This document shows, piece after piece, positions 20,397 through 29,423 of a stretch of DNA of 64,000 nt. The stretch is taken from assembly GCF_014763045.1 (NCBI RefSeq), contig NZ_JACTAG010000001.1, forward strand, positions 1,903,634 to 1,967,633, in the 5' to 3' direction. The position numbers were made by a program, and so were the translations under genes. The stretch comes from Sulfitobacter aestuariivivens (GTDB taxonomy: Bacteria; Pseudomonadota; Alphaproteobacteria; Rhodobacterales; Rhodobacteraceae). Position 1 is the stretch's first letter; every line of letters starts with the position of its first letter. The notes beneath the pieces are model-generated. The model was not told the DNA's origin and did not search any database. It worked only from the letters and a program-made list of their open reading frames with translations.

Positions 20397-22013
20397 CTAC
20401 CCGTCAACGCTTTCAAGGTTCCAGGCGGCAAGCAACCTTGGCAGCGCCACGTCCCAGGGCAGAACGCCGGTCTTCTGGGCCCAGTCGTCGAATTGGCGGC
20501 GCATGTCGCGGGCCCGGGATCTGTCTCCGTGAATGAGGTTTTTTAACTCAGTGCGGTCGGCTTCCATGTCATAGAGCTCCCAGTCCTGACCATGCAGCCG
20601 CACCAGTTTGAATTGCCCCAACCGAACAGCGGCATTGCCTTCATGCTCAAAGAAGATGGGGTTTTCGCGGGTCCAATCCTTCCCCTCGAACACCGACATG
20701 AGGCTTTCGCCCTGCAGGGATTGCATCTCATGGCCGTCAAGGTCGTGCAGCGGCGTCACCCCGGCCGCGTCCAATATGGTTGGCAGAAGATCGACCACAT
20801 GACAGGGCGCATGCACAGGTTTTTGCGCCACAATGCCGCGTGGCCAATGCGCAATCAGGGGCGTCGATATCCCGCCCTCGTGGACGTAGTGTTTGAACAG
20901 CCGGAACGGCGCGTTGGACACGTTCGCCCAGGGCTTGTCATAGCTTTGAAAGGTGCAGGCGTCGCCGGGTGCCAGATCGGGTACGTTGCCCATGGTGATC
21001 TGTCGGCCATCATGGGTCAGATCGGGATAGAACTGGGCCCACCCGTCCTCGGCCATGAACTCCGCACAGCCGCCATTGTCAGACAGAAACAGGATCAGGG
21101 TGTCGTCAAACTGATGCAATCGTTTCAACTCGGATACCAGCCGCCCGATGGATTGATCCAGTCTGTCGACCATCGCGGCATAGGTTGCCATCTTGTTGGC
21201 TTCCCAATCCTTGTGTTCCACCGTTTCCCACGGTGGCACGTCCGCATCTCGGGCCGAGATATCCCAGTTGGCCTGCAATGCGCCCGATCCGTTCAAGGTC
21301 TCATGCCGGGCTGTCCGGATTGCGTCCCATCCGGCGCGATAGACGCCGTCATAGCGGGCAATATCCTCGGGCCAGGCATGTAACGGCCAATGCGGAGCCA
21401 TATGCGCAAGATAGAGGAAAAACGGGCTGTCTTCGGCCACGGCATCCTCGATCATCGCGACGGCTTTGTCGGTGATCGCATCCGTGATGTAGTAATCCTC
21501 CGGCACATCCAGCACCCGGGTGTCATCCTCCATGACATAATGCGGGGAAAAGAAATGGGCTGCGCCATCCAGAAACCCGTAAAATCGGTCAAACCCGCGC
21601 TGGCGCGGGGTGGGGTATTCCAGATCACCGGGGCGCCACTGATCGTAATCGCGGGGCTGGAAATCACCCGCGACATGCCACTTGCCGGACATCAGGGTGC
21701 GGTATCCCCCGGCTCTCAGATGCTCGGCAATCGTTGCGGAATCGTTGCGCAGGAAACCCTGATAGGCGGGTGTGCCCAGATCAGTGCCCATATGACCCAC
21801 GCCCGCATTGTGGGGGTAAAGCCCCGTCAGAAGGGACGCGCGGGTGGGACAGCAGCGCGCACAATTGTACATCGCCGACAGCAACACGCCGTCTTGCGCC
21901 AATTTGTCGATATTGGGCGTTCGGATCTCGGACCCGGTGCAGCCCAGATCCGCAAACCCCATATCGTCAACCAGCACCAGGATGACATTGGGGCGTCGAC
22001 CGGCCCCGTCCAT
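20397..22013 (-). CDS. Arylsulfatase-like sulfatase
   Basis: Type I sulfatase of 538 residues that would hydrolyse a sulfate ester. The N-terminus has the metal motif VILVLVDDMGFADLG. The signature CCPTRASLLTG has Cys at about residue 54 as the one turned into formylglycine. VGHMG and SDNGG (about residue 302) provide further metal and substrate residues. There is no signal peptide, so it seems cytoplasmic, unusual for arylsulfatases of this group. ATG 22013 overlaps the stop of the fatty acid hydroxylase gene by one base; a GTG at 22016 is an alternative. No formylglycine-generating enzyme is encoded nearby. Confidence 0.92.
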   Translation of the reverse strand: MDGAGRRPNVILVLVDDMGFADLGCTGSEIRTPNIDKLAQDGVLLSAMYNCARCCPTRASLLTGLYPHNAGVGHMGTDLGTPAYQGFLRNDSATIAEHLRAGGYRTLMSGKWHVAGDFQPRDYDQWRPGDLEYPTPRQRGFDRFYGFLDGAAHFFSPHYVMEDDTRVLDVPEDYYITDAITDKAVAMIEDAVAEDSPFFLYLAHMAPHWPLHAWPEDIARYDGVYRAGWDAIRTARHETLNGSGALQANWDISARDADVPPWETVEHKDWEANKMATYAAMVDRLDQSIGRLVSELKRLHQFDDTLILFLSDNGGCAEFMAEDGWAQFYPDLTHDGRQITMGNVPDLAPGDACTFQSYDKPWANVSNAPFRLFKHYVHEGGISTPLIAHWPRGIVAQKPVHAPCHVVDLLPTILDAAGVTPLHDLDGHEMQSLQGESLMSVFEGKDWTRENPIFFEHEGNAAVRLGQFKLVRLHGQDWELYDMEADRTELKNLIHGDRSRARDMRRQFDDWAQKTGVLPWDVALPRLLAAWNLESVDG

Positions 22014-23002
22014 CACGAGGCCTTATCGTCTTGCACAGACCTGCTGCGTGTCTTGAGCCGCTCTTTCATCATGGCTTTGCCGTCCTCGGATCCATCATGG
22101 AGTGTACCAAAGACTTTGTCCCATGGCACCTCAAGCGTGCCGTAATTCACCTCGAAAAACCGGTGGTGCAGTTGGTGGTGGAACGCGCCCAGTTTTAATC
22201 TGCGTCTTCCGGCGATCCAGATGCCATCGAATCCGGTATGTGTCAGAATCGGATAGACCGCGAAGAACAGCAGATGACAGATCAGGTGGACCGGGCTGGA
22301 CGGCACCACGAAGTGGATCAACGCCGTCCCGAAATAAAGCACATGTTCAATCGGGTGCATCGACAGGCCGGACCATGGCCCGACATCGGTGTTGCGGTGG
22401 TGCAGCGCGTGATACCGATAAAGCAGATTTGTGTGCAAAAGACGGTGAATCCAGAAGAAATAGAAGCTTTGCCAACTGGGGATCAGAAAAAATACCGCCA
22501 GATACCAGACCCATCCGTCAGACCAGGTCCAGACCGGTGCCCAACCCGTGGCCATGGCCCAGAGGATCAAGATTTCGAACAGACTCCAGATCGGCACGCC
22601 CGAGGCCAGCGCCCAAAAGGTATTGTCCAGATACTGGTCCCCAAAGGTAAACACCCGCCCCTTGCGCGGAAACGGGCGTGGATCGTATTTCTTGTCATCT
22701 CCTTGCAGCGAAGTTCGATGAAAGAGCGTGTGCAGCGTTTCTGCGATCAGGACCGCGATTACCAAATTCCGCAGAACGATCGCCACCATCCAAAAGCCTG
22801 GTGACGCCATTGCGGTCAAGGGTGGCAGCGTCCAGATGACGATGCCGTATGACAAGGCCACTAAAACCAGATTGACCGAAATTGGAAACCAGCTGCCCCA
22901 ATACCAGGCCAGTATCTTTTGGGGATCAAGTGGCCACGTGAACAGCGGATTGACTGTCAAAGGCAGGCTTTCCGGTTCGTGGTTCCATTCCTTCCGCGCC
23001 AT
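22013..23002 (-). CDS. Sterol desaturase / fatty acid hydroxylase family protein
   Basis: Integral membrane di-iron oxygenase of 329 residues. The histidine clusters of the superfamily are present: HRLLH (HX3H), HALHH (HX2HH) and HHQLHH (about residues 190-285), among five or six membrane segments. Members hydroxylate or desaturate lipids, including sterols, carotenoids and fatty acids. It is the first gene of a two-gene leftward unit with the sulfatase, so the pair may act on one lipid-like substrate. It is divergent from a LysR gene that probably controls it. Confidence 0.9.
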   Translation of the reverse strand: MARKEWNHEPESLPLTVNPLFTWPLDPQKILAWYWGSWFPISVNLVLVALSYGIVIWTLPPLTAMASPGFWMVAIVLRNLVIAVLIAETLHTLFHRTSLQGDDKKYDPRPFPRKGRVFTFGDQYLDNTFWALASGVPIWSLFEILILWAMATGWAPVWTWSDGWVWYLAVFFLIPSWQSFYFFWIHRLLHTNLLYRYHALHHRNTDVGPWSGLSMHPIEHVLYFGTALIHFVVPSSPVHLICHLLFFAVYPILTHTGFDGIWIAGRRRLKLGAFHHQLHHRFFEVNYGTLEVPWDKVFGTLHDGSEDGKAMMKERLKTRSRSVQDDKAS

Positions 23003-23216
23003 TGGCGAAACTCCTCTTCAGCCTGACCGGGCCGTCGCGAGAGGGGAAATACGCTCAGGCAATACCCCCGGATTTTAGCCACGGCCCTTTTCATGTGGCC
23101 CAGATGCGCGCGGCTTTGGCGGGCACTGGTCGTCATGAACTTTCAAATAGATCTACGTCATAGCTTGGGGGCCTCTTCAACTTGCTGTTTTTCGATGCAT
23201 TGCATAGAATTTTCCT

Positions 23217-24131
23217 ATGCCGTCACTAAAACTTGCCAACCGTCACTTGCTTACAGCGCTTTCCGTGTTCGAGGTTGCAGCGCGCCATGCAAGTTTTACC
23301 CGCGCGGGCGAAGAATTGGGCCTCAGCCAGCCGACGGTTAGTCAGCACATTGCTACGATTGAAAACCGCCTTGGGGTCAGGCTCTTCGAACGGCACCATA
23401 ACAAACTGGTACTCACGGTGGCCGGAACGTCACTGTCTCAAGCAGTAAGTTTGGGATTTTCACACGTCGACGAGGCCCTTAGGAAACTGCGGCTGCATGA
23501 GCGCCGCTCAGGCCTGAAACTTGTGACCAGCATTAGCTTTGCCTATGGCTGGCTGCTCCCGCGATATGGTGAACTGTGCGAGATCGCAGGTGAGCAGATT
23601 GATCTGGTCATCGTGCCATGGATTGATGAACCACCGACCGATACTGCTGATATCGTCCTGAACTGGCGATCAAGAAATCAAACGGGCTGGCCCACGGCAG
23701 ACCTATTTCGCGAAGTGATCTATCCCGTGGCAAGCCCTGCGCTGGCGACCGAACTAGGATTGGTTTCTGGGGACGACACCATGCCCGATGCCCTGACCGG
23801 CGCGAAGCTTCTTTCTTATGACGAACGACCCAATGAATTTCTGTCCTGGGACCAGTGGTTCTTTCAGCTTGGGTCCGAGCGGCAGTCATCCTCGACCGAA
23901 ATTGGATTTTCAAATTATCAGGCTCTCATCCAATCGGCGCTGCATGGCTTTGGAGTGGCGCTTGGTTGGCACCACCTGGTCGCCGATCTGATCCGGGAGC
24001 AAAGGCTTGTCAAATGTGGTCCAGCCATTGCCACGAGCGACTATTTCGTCGCTGCGACCAACCCACAATCAGACCGGTCGCAGACAGCGGCCGCAATTAT
24101 TGAGGACATGAAAAGGATGTTTGTCGCCTAA
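23217..24131 (+). CDS. LysR-family regulator, GcvA-like
   Basis: DNA-binding regulator of 304 residues. The N-terminal helix-turn-helix reads FEVAARHASFTRAGEELGLSQPTVSQHI in two adjoining pieces (about residues 19-46), followed by a linker helix and a type 2 periplasmic-binding-like effector domain. The opening LPSLKLANRHLLTALSVFE-type start is that of the GcvA branch. It is transcribed away from the fatty acid hydroxylase and sulfatase genes across 214 bases, the usual arrangement for a LysR activator and its target. The inducer is not predictable. Confidence 0.92.
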   Translation: MPSLKLANRHLLTALSVFEVAARHASFTRAGEELGLSQPTVSQHIATIENRLGVRLFERHHNKLVLTVAGTSLSQAVSLGFSHVDEALRKLRLHERRSGLKLVTSISFAYGWLLPRYGELCEIAGEQIDLVIVPWIDEPPTDTADIVLNWRSRNQTGWPTADLFREVIYPVASPALATELGLVSGDDTMPDALTGAKLLSYDERPNEFLSWDQWFFQLGSERQSSSTEIGFSNYQALIQSALHGFGVALGWHHLVADLIREQRLVKCGPAIATSDYFVAATNPQSDRSQTAAAIIEDMKRMFVA

Positions 24132-24622
24132 ATCACGAAATCAGAACTGAGCCCCCTTATCTGGCCTTCGGCAATGCTTAGAATACCCTGCATTTGCGGG
24201 CCGCTTGGCCAACAGGCTCTGCAGATGCCAATATTTTTGCGAGCTGAGCTCAGATGTTGCGAAATAATGCTGACATCTACTTTCGGTGTCGAAACGCAAT
24301 TTTGAAGTTGATTGGGGGCTGTTGACGCCATTGATCAGGCCTTCGTGGGATTGCATCCGCACGTCGTATTGTATCGATGGACAGAAACCGCGGCACCGAG
24401 GCCCGGATGATCAGCCGTGTTCAGCATACGCTCGGCATCTTGGACAGCCGCGACCACATACTGGTCTATTTGAGTGCCGTTCCGCATCTTGCGGAGTTGC
24501 GTATGTGAGCCAAGATCGGAGCTTGCAAAACCTATGGGTTTGAAACCGATACACCGCCCGGTTGGACGGAAGTTTGTGATACAGGGATTTGGCGCAGCCG
24601 GTCCGACACAAGCGCCCAAGGC
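24132..24622. other. Gap without a recognised gene
   Basis: About 490 bases between a LysR gene and the end of the GST-like gene. Several short frames exist, for example 24286-24543 on the plus strand, but none looks like a known family or has a good ribosome site. One plus frame has an uninterrupted piece near 24500-24650 that might be a decayed gene. I see no repeat or terminator I can defend. Confidence 0.45.
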
Positions 24623-25636
24623 CTATGCCAATCCCCCGCCGGGCATATAGCCTGCGACTTCAGCGCGTTCACGATCTGTTAGCTTTTCATGGCTTTCCCG
24701 CAGATCCTGATCGCATTTCACATGGTATGGGAAGGTCGTCTGTTCACACGAATGCCCCGCGATCTCGACCGTAAACGATGCGCGCTGTTCAAGCGCAGCC
24801 GTCCGATTTGCCTGCATCAGTGGCGCATAGGTCACCGCGACTTCGCTCAGGAGCGGGCGCAAAAGGGACACGTCGCCCTTCTCTTCCTGCGCCAGTGGTT
24901 CAACGCCTGACATGTCCTCCATCCGGTCCACCCAAGCACGCACCCTTGGGGCCTTGGCCGAGACTAGGGCGGTTGGCGTCGGATCGATCTGGACCAATTG
25001 CGTCAATTGCCCGAACAGCGCAAAGTCAGCTGCGTGGGGGATGTTTCCGAAGAGAAAAGGCTGCTGTTCGATCAAGGCGTCAAAGATGTCGATGAACCGC
25101 ACGAAGCTTTTTTCAATGACACTGCTCGTTTGATCGGTGGAGCCAACCACCGCACGGCGGGATATCTGCCGCGCTCCGATCTGCGCGGCCAGGGTTGCCG
25201 CCTGATCGGCACGCGTCGATGGGTTCATATGATGAATAAGCAAAGGGGGCGCTTGTTGGGCATCCTGCGCATAAGCCCAGCGGTAGTGAAACATCGCCTT
25301 GGTCAGCCATTCGTCGGCATAATCTTCGATAAGGTCATTCAAGTAGGAACGAACCGGATCTTTCGGAAGGACGGACCGGTCGGGAAAGGCCTTATCTAAT
25401 CTGCGAATGATCGGGGTGCTGTCGACCAAAACCTCCGGCTCTTCCCTGCCTTCGGTCCACCATGCGAGCATGGGCAACAGTCTGACCTTGGGCTGAGGGT
25501 AACCGGCAGGCAGCGGGCCGTAGTGCCAGTGCTGGCGAAACAGGATGCGCTTGTACCGCAAAACGGAAACCAGCTTGCGGGTGTAGGGCGAGCTTGGCAA
25601 TCCAAATACTTCGAGCAGCGCGGGGCTGTCAGCCAT
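24623..25636 (-). CDS. Glutathione S-transferase-like protein
   Basis: A 337-residue protein with a thioredoxin-like GST N-terminal domain: LLEVFGLPSSPYTRKLVSVLRY, then LLPMLAW (the cis-proline region) and DSTPIIRRLD, where glutathione is usually bound. A helical domain follows to about residue 230. The last 90 residues exceed a normal GST and show no family I recognise. It abuts the dehalogenase stop with no gap. Glutathione conjugation or another thiol reaction on the same compound is a fair guess; a non-enzymatic role is also possible. Confidence 0.82.
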   Translation of the reverse strand: MADSPALLEVFGLPSSPYTRKLVSVLRYKRILFRQHWHYGPLPAGYPQPKVRLLPMLAWWTEGREEPEVLVDSTPIIRRLDKAFPDRSVLPKDPVRSYLNDLIEDYADEWLTKAMFHYRWAYAQDAQQAPPLLIHHMNPSTRADQAATLAAQIGARQISRRAVVGSTDQTSSVIEKSFVRFIDIFDALIEQQPFLFGNIPHAADFALFGQLTQLVQIDPTPTALVSAKAPRVRAWVDRMEDMSGVEPLAQEEKGDVSLLRPLLSEVAVTYAPLMQANRTAALEQRASFTVEIAGHSCEQTTFPYHVKCDQDLRESHEKLTDRERAEVAGYMPGGGLA

Positions 25637-26536
25637 CTAGACCCCTCCGAAGCTGTTTCGCAAAGCGGCCTCGGCAATCTCGGCACCGAACTCCTGAACG
25701 AAATGGCCGCCCTGTTCCACGGGCATGAAAGGAGGGCAGCCGCGGATCTGCGCGCGCAGCCGTTCCATATGGTCGCCCCCAAACACCGGGTCCTGCATGC
25801 CCACAGCCATAAAGGTTGGGCCATCCCAGTCGTTACGCCAGAACTTTGCCGCGCAGCGCATGATTTCAACGCCGTCCATTTCCGGTTCCGTCATGACAAG
25901 TTCGGGGAAGCGACGCACCGCCGCCTTGTATCGGGCATCCGGGTAAGGCGCATTGTAAGCGTCCACTTCCTCCGGGGTCAGATGCGGATTGCCCCGATGG
26001 ATCAACTTGCCGATATCCATGTCCGGCGTCCGGCGGCTGTAGGCCCGCCAGTCCGCGAAACCCTGCCCCTGCGTTTCGCCCACTGGCATCGCGGTGTTCA
26101 TCACCAAAAGCCCACTCAGCCGGTTCGGGATCGCTTCGGCAAAGGAGAGCCCCAGAATGCCGCCCCAATCCTGACAGACCAGCACGAAGGACCGCAAATC
26201 CAGCCGCTCCACCACGGCAAGCAGTACCTGGCGGTGATAGGTGAACGAGAAGAAGTCCTCGTCCGCCGGTTTGTCGGACTTGCCGAAACCCACCATGTCG
26301 GGTGCGACGACCCGGTGCCCGGCTTGGGTGAAAATCGGAATCATCCTGCGGTAAAGATAGCTCCAGGCTGGTTGCCCGTGCAGACAGAGAAATGTCAGCG
26401 GCGCATCGCGCGGCCCTTCGTCCACATAGTGCACCCGCGCGCCCATCGCCTCGGGCAAGTCGTCCAGATAGTTTGCGGAAAAATCATAGCCTGGAAGCTT
26501 TGCAAACCGCTCATCAGGCGTGCGAAGTATGTCCAT
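25637..26536 (-). CDS. Haloalkane dehalogenase, HLD-I (DhlA-like)
   Basis: Alpha/beta hydrolase of 299 residues that hydrolyses a carbon-halogen bond. The catalytic residues of DhlA can all be placed: nucleophile Asp123 and halide-binding Trp124 in CQDWGG, second halide Trp163 in GFADWRAY, acid Asp249 in GMQDPVFGGD and base His278 in GGHFVQEFG. The oxyanion loop reads HGQPAWSYLYR. Length and order match HLD-I enzymes (about 300-310). It has no signal peptide. It is the middle gene of a three-gene operon, six bases after an exported hydrolase. Activity on a real haloalkane is inferred, because some relatives act on other esters or epoxides. Confidence 0.88.
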   Translation of the reverse strand: MDILRTPDERFAKLPGYDFSANYLDDLPEAMGARVHYVDEGPRDAPLTFLCLHGQPAWSYLYRRMIPIFTQAGHRVVAPDMVGFGKSDKPADEDFFSFTYHRQVLLAVVERLDLRSFVLVCQDWGGILGLSFAEAIPNRLSGLLVMNTAMPVGETQGQGFADWRAYSRRTPDMDIGKLIHRGNPHLTPEEVDAYNAPYPDARYKAAVRRFPELVMTEPEMDGVEIMRCAAKFWRNDWDGPTFMAVGMQDPVFGGDHMERLRAQIRGCPPFMPVEQGGHFVQEFGAEIAEAALRNSFGGV

Positions 26537-26542
26537 TCAAAA

Positions 26543-27445
26543 TCATCCGATCGAGGAAATGAAATCCATCACTGTTTCATTGAAAGTCTCTGGTGTCTCA
26601 AAATACGGAGAGTGCCCGGCACCCGCAATAACTTCGAACCGGCTGTTCGGGATTTGCGCAGCGATCAGCTGAATAGAGGCCGGCGGCCAGATCGGATCAT
26701 TCTCGCCTGCAATCATCAGCGTTGGGCAGGCGACATCGCTCAGACGCTCTGGTGGAAGCAGGCCGGAACCGGTGAACCGTTTGGCGATTTCAGGATCGTT
26801 GGGGCGGTTCCCAACGCCCACAGACCGATAGAGATGTGCCATTTCAGGTCGGTTGGCAACGAACTCTGGGGTCAACGCCAGACTGGGAATGTTACCGTTG
26901 ACCGATGCCGCAGCCTGACCCAACGCCTGAAGGGCAGGCATATGCGCGACGCCCGCCATGGTGTTACACAACACCAGTCCGCGGACACGCTCTGGCGCTT
27001 CGACCGCGGTGCGCAAGCCTGCCCATCCGCCCAGCGACTGGCACACCAGAACCGCACGATCCACGCCAGCAGCATCAAGAACCGATACGACGTCAGCCGT
27101 CAGATTTGCCGGGCTGAAATCGGGGGCTGGATCTGGCGACGCGCCATATCCGCGCAGATCTAATGCTATGGTCTGAAAAGTCTGGCGAAAACCATCGATT
27201 TGTTGAAACCAGATCGACGCATTCCCCCCGGCACCGTGAATAAACACAACAGGATCGCCGGTACCTGTACTGAACCAGGACAACGGCGCGCCCTGCGCCT
27301 GAGCTTTGGTCGCAATGCCGGACGCCCCGCCGCCAATCAGCATTGCGCCTGCCGCACCTGCTAACAAGCTACGCCGCCCGATTTTGGCGTCGAAAAGTGT
27401 TTGCGGCTCTTCTTCAATCCATGCTTCCGGATCATTTGACATCAT
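26543..27445 (-). CDS. Tat-exported alpha/beta hydrolase
   Basis: A 300-residue alpha/beta hydrolase. Its N-terminus has a twin-arginine signal, GRRSLLAGAAGAMLIGGG, preceded by about 20 polar residues, with cleavage near AQAQG (residue 51). The nucleophile is Ser in CQSLGGWAG, the oxyanion loop HGAGGNASIW, the acid Asp in GENDPIWP and the base His in GAGHSPYFE. Its substrate is unknown; esterase, haloperoxidase-like or lactonase activity would all fit. It heads the operon with the dehalogenase and GST genes. A palindrome at 27492-27507 is 47 bases upstream of its start. Confidence 0.86.
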   Translation of the reverse strand: MMSNDPEAWIEEEPQTLFDAKIGRRSLLAGAAGAMLIGGGASGIATKAQAQGAPLSWFSTGTGDPVVFIHGAGGNASIWFQQIDGFRQTFQTIALDLRGYGASPDPAPDFSPANLTADVVSVLDAAGVDRAVLVCQSLGGWAGLRTAVEAPERVRGLVLCNTMAGVAHMPALQALGQAAASVNGNIPSLALTPEFVANRPEMAHLYRSVGVGNRPNDPEIAKRFTGSGLLPPERLSDVACPTLMIAGENDPIWPPASIQLIAAQIPNSRFEVIAGAGHSPYFETPETFNETVMDFISSIG

Positions 27446-27491
27446 TATCTCCCTTTTGCCGACAGCTTTGCGTACCAGCCCACAGCTTTCA

Positions 27492-27507
27492 ATTACGTCT
27501 GAGGTAA
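27492..27507. promoter_or_regulatory. Putative XRE operator, copy 1
   Basis: ATTACgtctgaGGTAA, an inverted-repeat pattern shared with 28035-28050 and 29323-29338. It lies in the promoter region of the leftward operon that begins with the exported hydrolase. Confidence 0.65.
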
Positions 27508-27542
27508 GTGTGTGGGGCTGAAGTCAGATAAATGGCCGTTGG

Positions 27543-27968
27543 TCATTGGTCTTTTGCAGGTGTCCACATCGGGCCGACGACCGCGAAAAGAACCAAGATA
27601 TTCCACAGCGCGTTTGGCCAGTTTCCAGACGTGACAGAACCAAAGCTGTCAACTACGAACCATGCCAACACTCCGTAGAGAACAGACTTTCGGACACCCT
27701 CGGGCGCTTGATCATAAACAAAGACGGACAACATCCAGATCATGACTGCCCAACCTACCAAAAAGCCACCTGTCAGTGCGGATAGGAACCAAATCTCTTC
27801 AGATTGATAGCTTGGAAAGCCATCAATCGGCCAGCTGAGTATGTCCAGCCCCAAGCGGGCCAATTCATTTGTCGCGGGCATTGTGCCCAGTGTCAGGGCG
27901 GGGCCGAAAAACCCGATGACGATTGCCGATACCTTAAGCCAGAACTTGTGCGCTGCATGTGTCCGCAT
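27543..27968 (-). CDS. Membrane protein of unknown function
   Basis: A 141-residue protein with about four membrane segments: VSAIVIGFFGPALTLGT, WFLSALTGGFLVGWAVMIWM, a third from about residue 95 and LWNILVLFAVVGPMW near the C-terminus. I do not recognise a family. ATG 27968 follows GGAAGAG; an ATG at 27983 is also possible. The gene is divergent from an XRE regulator gene with the second operator copy between them, so the two are probably co-regulated. Confidence 0.7.
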   Translation of the reverse strand: MRTHAAHKFWLKVSAIVIGFFGPALTLGTMPATNELARLGLDILSWPIDGFPSYQSEEIWFLSALTGGFLVGWAVMIWMLSVFVYDQAPEGVRKSVLYGVLAWFVVDSFGSVTSGNWPNALWNILVLFAVVGPMWTPAKDQ

Positions 27969-28034
27969 TTCTTTCTCTTCCATTTTCTTCTGCCAATTCG
28001 CTCGGCAGCCTAGGTGCGCAATCAGACCGGAACA

Positions 28035-28050
28035 ATTACCAGAGAGGTAA
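28035..28050. promoter_or_regulatory. Putative XRE operator, copy 2
   Basis: ATTACcagagaGGTAA, extended by T to a perfect six-base inverted repeat (ATTACC and GGTAAT). It lies between the divergent membrane-protein gene and the first XRE/MmyB gene, so it may serve both and allow autoregulation. Confidence 0.68.
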
Positions 28051-28082
28051 TGGACTGACGCTGCGCCAAGATGTAATTTTCG

Positions 28083-28853
28083 ATGATGGAAACCTTCAGT
28101 GATACCTTGCGGCATTGGCGCACAGTCCGTCGCTTTTCCCAGCTGGAACTGGCGGTGGAAGCGGGGGTATCGTCCCGCCACGTTTCGTTTCTTGAGACCG
28201 GCCGTGCCAGTCCCAGCCGCGAGATGGTGTTGCGGCTGGGCGAAACGCTTCAGGTGCCCTTGGCAGCCCGCAATCAGATGCTCACAAATGCCGGTTTCGC
28301 GACGCGCTACCCGTCATTGGTCTGGACCGATGCGGAACTCTCGCCCTTGCGCAACGCGATTGAAACCACACTGGCCAATCACGATCCCTATCCGGGACTT
28401 GCTGTTGACCGTCTTTGGAGGATTGTTGCCGCCAACTCCGCCGGGGTGGACCTTTTTGCGGCCTTTGGCGTCGGTGTCGGCGACAGCATATTGGATCTTC
28501 TTTTGTCTGATGCGCTTGCACGCGCTGTCGTGAATTGGCCTGAAGTGGCCTACCAGGCGGCGTTGCGGTTGCGCGCGGAAAGCGCTGCCGAAGGGGGCAT
28601 TCCTGAATTCAAAGCAGCGATCACGCATCTTGAGAAAGTTGCAAAAACAATGCCTGCCACCCGCTCACCGGTCATTCCGACAATCCTTCGGGCAGGCGAC
28701 AAAGAGCTGTCGCTTTTCGCGACGATTGCTCAGTTCGGAACACCCGAAGAGGTCTTTTGCGGCGATCTCAGGGTCGAACTGTACTTTCCGATGGACGATG
28801 TAACGACCAGGCATTTCAGCACGGCAACCGGCGCCGACGGGGTCTGTCTTTAG
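28083..28853 (+). CDS. XRE-family regulator with MmyB-like ligand domain (first copy)
   Basis: A 256-residue regulator. The N-terminal XRE helix-turn-helix is RFSQLELAVEAGVSSRHVSFLETG (about residues 17-40, given in adjoining pieces). The rest is the MmyB-like ligand-binding domain, with the family landmarks MLTNAGFA, YPGLAVDRLWRIVAAN and the ending SLFATIAQFGTPEEV. The PAS-like domain of this family is reported to bind fatty-acid-like ligands in one studied case; the ligand here is unknown. It closely resembles the regulator at 29823. ATG 28083 is followed by ATG 28086, which is equally possible. Confidence 0.9.
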   Translation: MMETFSDTLRHWRTVRRFSQLELAVEAGVSSRHVSFLETGRASPSREMVLRLGETLQVPLAARNQMLTNAGFATRYPSLVWTDAELSPLRNAIETTLANHDPYPGLAVDRLWRIVAANSAGVDLFAAFGVGVGDSILDLLLSDALARAVVNWPEVAYQAALRLRAESAAEGGIPEFKAAITHLEKVAKTMPATRSPVIPTILRAGDKELSLFATIAQFGTPEEVFCGDLRVELYFPMDDVTTRHFSTATGADGVCL

Positions 28854-28928
28854 GCGCGATAGGTTTTTTGGATGAATCCGTCGGGCACGGACCGTCACCG
28901 CCATCGGGGTGCCGGTCCGCCCTTAGCG

Positions 28929-29267
28929 TCACATGCGGTTGGGTCCGATCAACATCAGCTTCACGTCGCCTTCGCATTTATAGCTCAGGTAGATGAGATA
29001 CGGCAGTAGCACCACAGCCCCCAGCACGCTCGCCACCAGGCCAAACACGATGCCGAAAGCGGAGAATTCATTGCGCCACATGATCCAGAACATTGACAAG
29101 TAGAGATAGATCGCGAAGTCGAGCGTGAATTGGCCAGGCCATTTGAATTCGCTCAACATGCCGATGGCCACCTGAAGGAAGATGGGCCCTTCGGTCGCGA
29201 TCACCCAGACCGTGTAAGCAAGGATCGCTGCGAAAGTTACAAATAGATAGATACGAAAGAGTGCCAT
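28929..29267 (-). CDS. Small membrane protein, homologue of the 29424 gene
   Basis: A 112-residue protein with three membrane segments. It shares a core with the protein at 29424: WPGQF, then DF, then W..WR.EFS..G and a final YL.YL segment. I do not recognise a named family; this pair is similar over most of its length. It is divergent from its homologue, with the third operator copy between them. Position next to regulator genes suggests it is a regulated target, perhaps in membrane stress or transport, but this is a guess. Confidence 0.72.
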   Translation of the reverse strand: MALFRIYLFVTFAAILAYTVWVIATEGPIFLQVAIGMLSEFKWPGQFTLDFAIYLYLSMFWIMWRNEFSAFGIVFGLVASVLGAVVLLPYLIYLSYKCEGDVKLMLIGPNRM

Positions 29268-29322
29268 TTTCCGGCTCCTTTGATGTTTTGCGCATCATTA
29301 AGAGCCTTAGTGAACCCAATCA

Positions 29323-29338
29323 ATTACATCAGAGGTAA
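29323..29338. promoter_or_regulatory. Putative XRE operator, copy 3
   Basis: ATTACatcagaGGTAA, between the divergent paralogous membrane-protein genes (starts 29267 and 29424). The flanks match copy 1 as well: CAATTAC on the left and GAGGTAAGTG or GAGGTAAGTGA on the right. Confidence 0.66.
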
Positions 29339-29423
29339 GTGACAGCACTTAATTCTCGATCTAAGTCTTCTGGTGCAGGCATGCCAATGTCGGCTCGGTA
29401 AATCTTGAAAGAAGGGAACCGCA

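Noticed and set aside
24286..24543. A plus-strand frame of 85 codons after the LysR gene
   Set aside because: It shows no similarity I recognise and no ribosome site, and a rival minus-strand frame covers the same bases.
25523..27163. A plus-strand open frame of 546 codons opposite the dehalogenase and hydrolase genes
   Set aside because: No family is visible, and the minus-strand frames carry complete catalytic sites.
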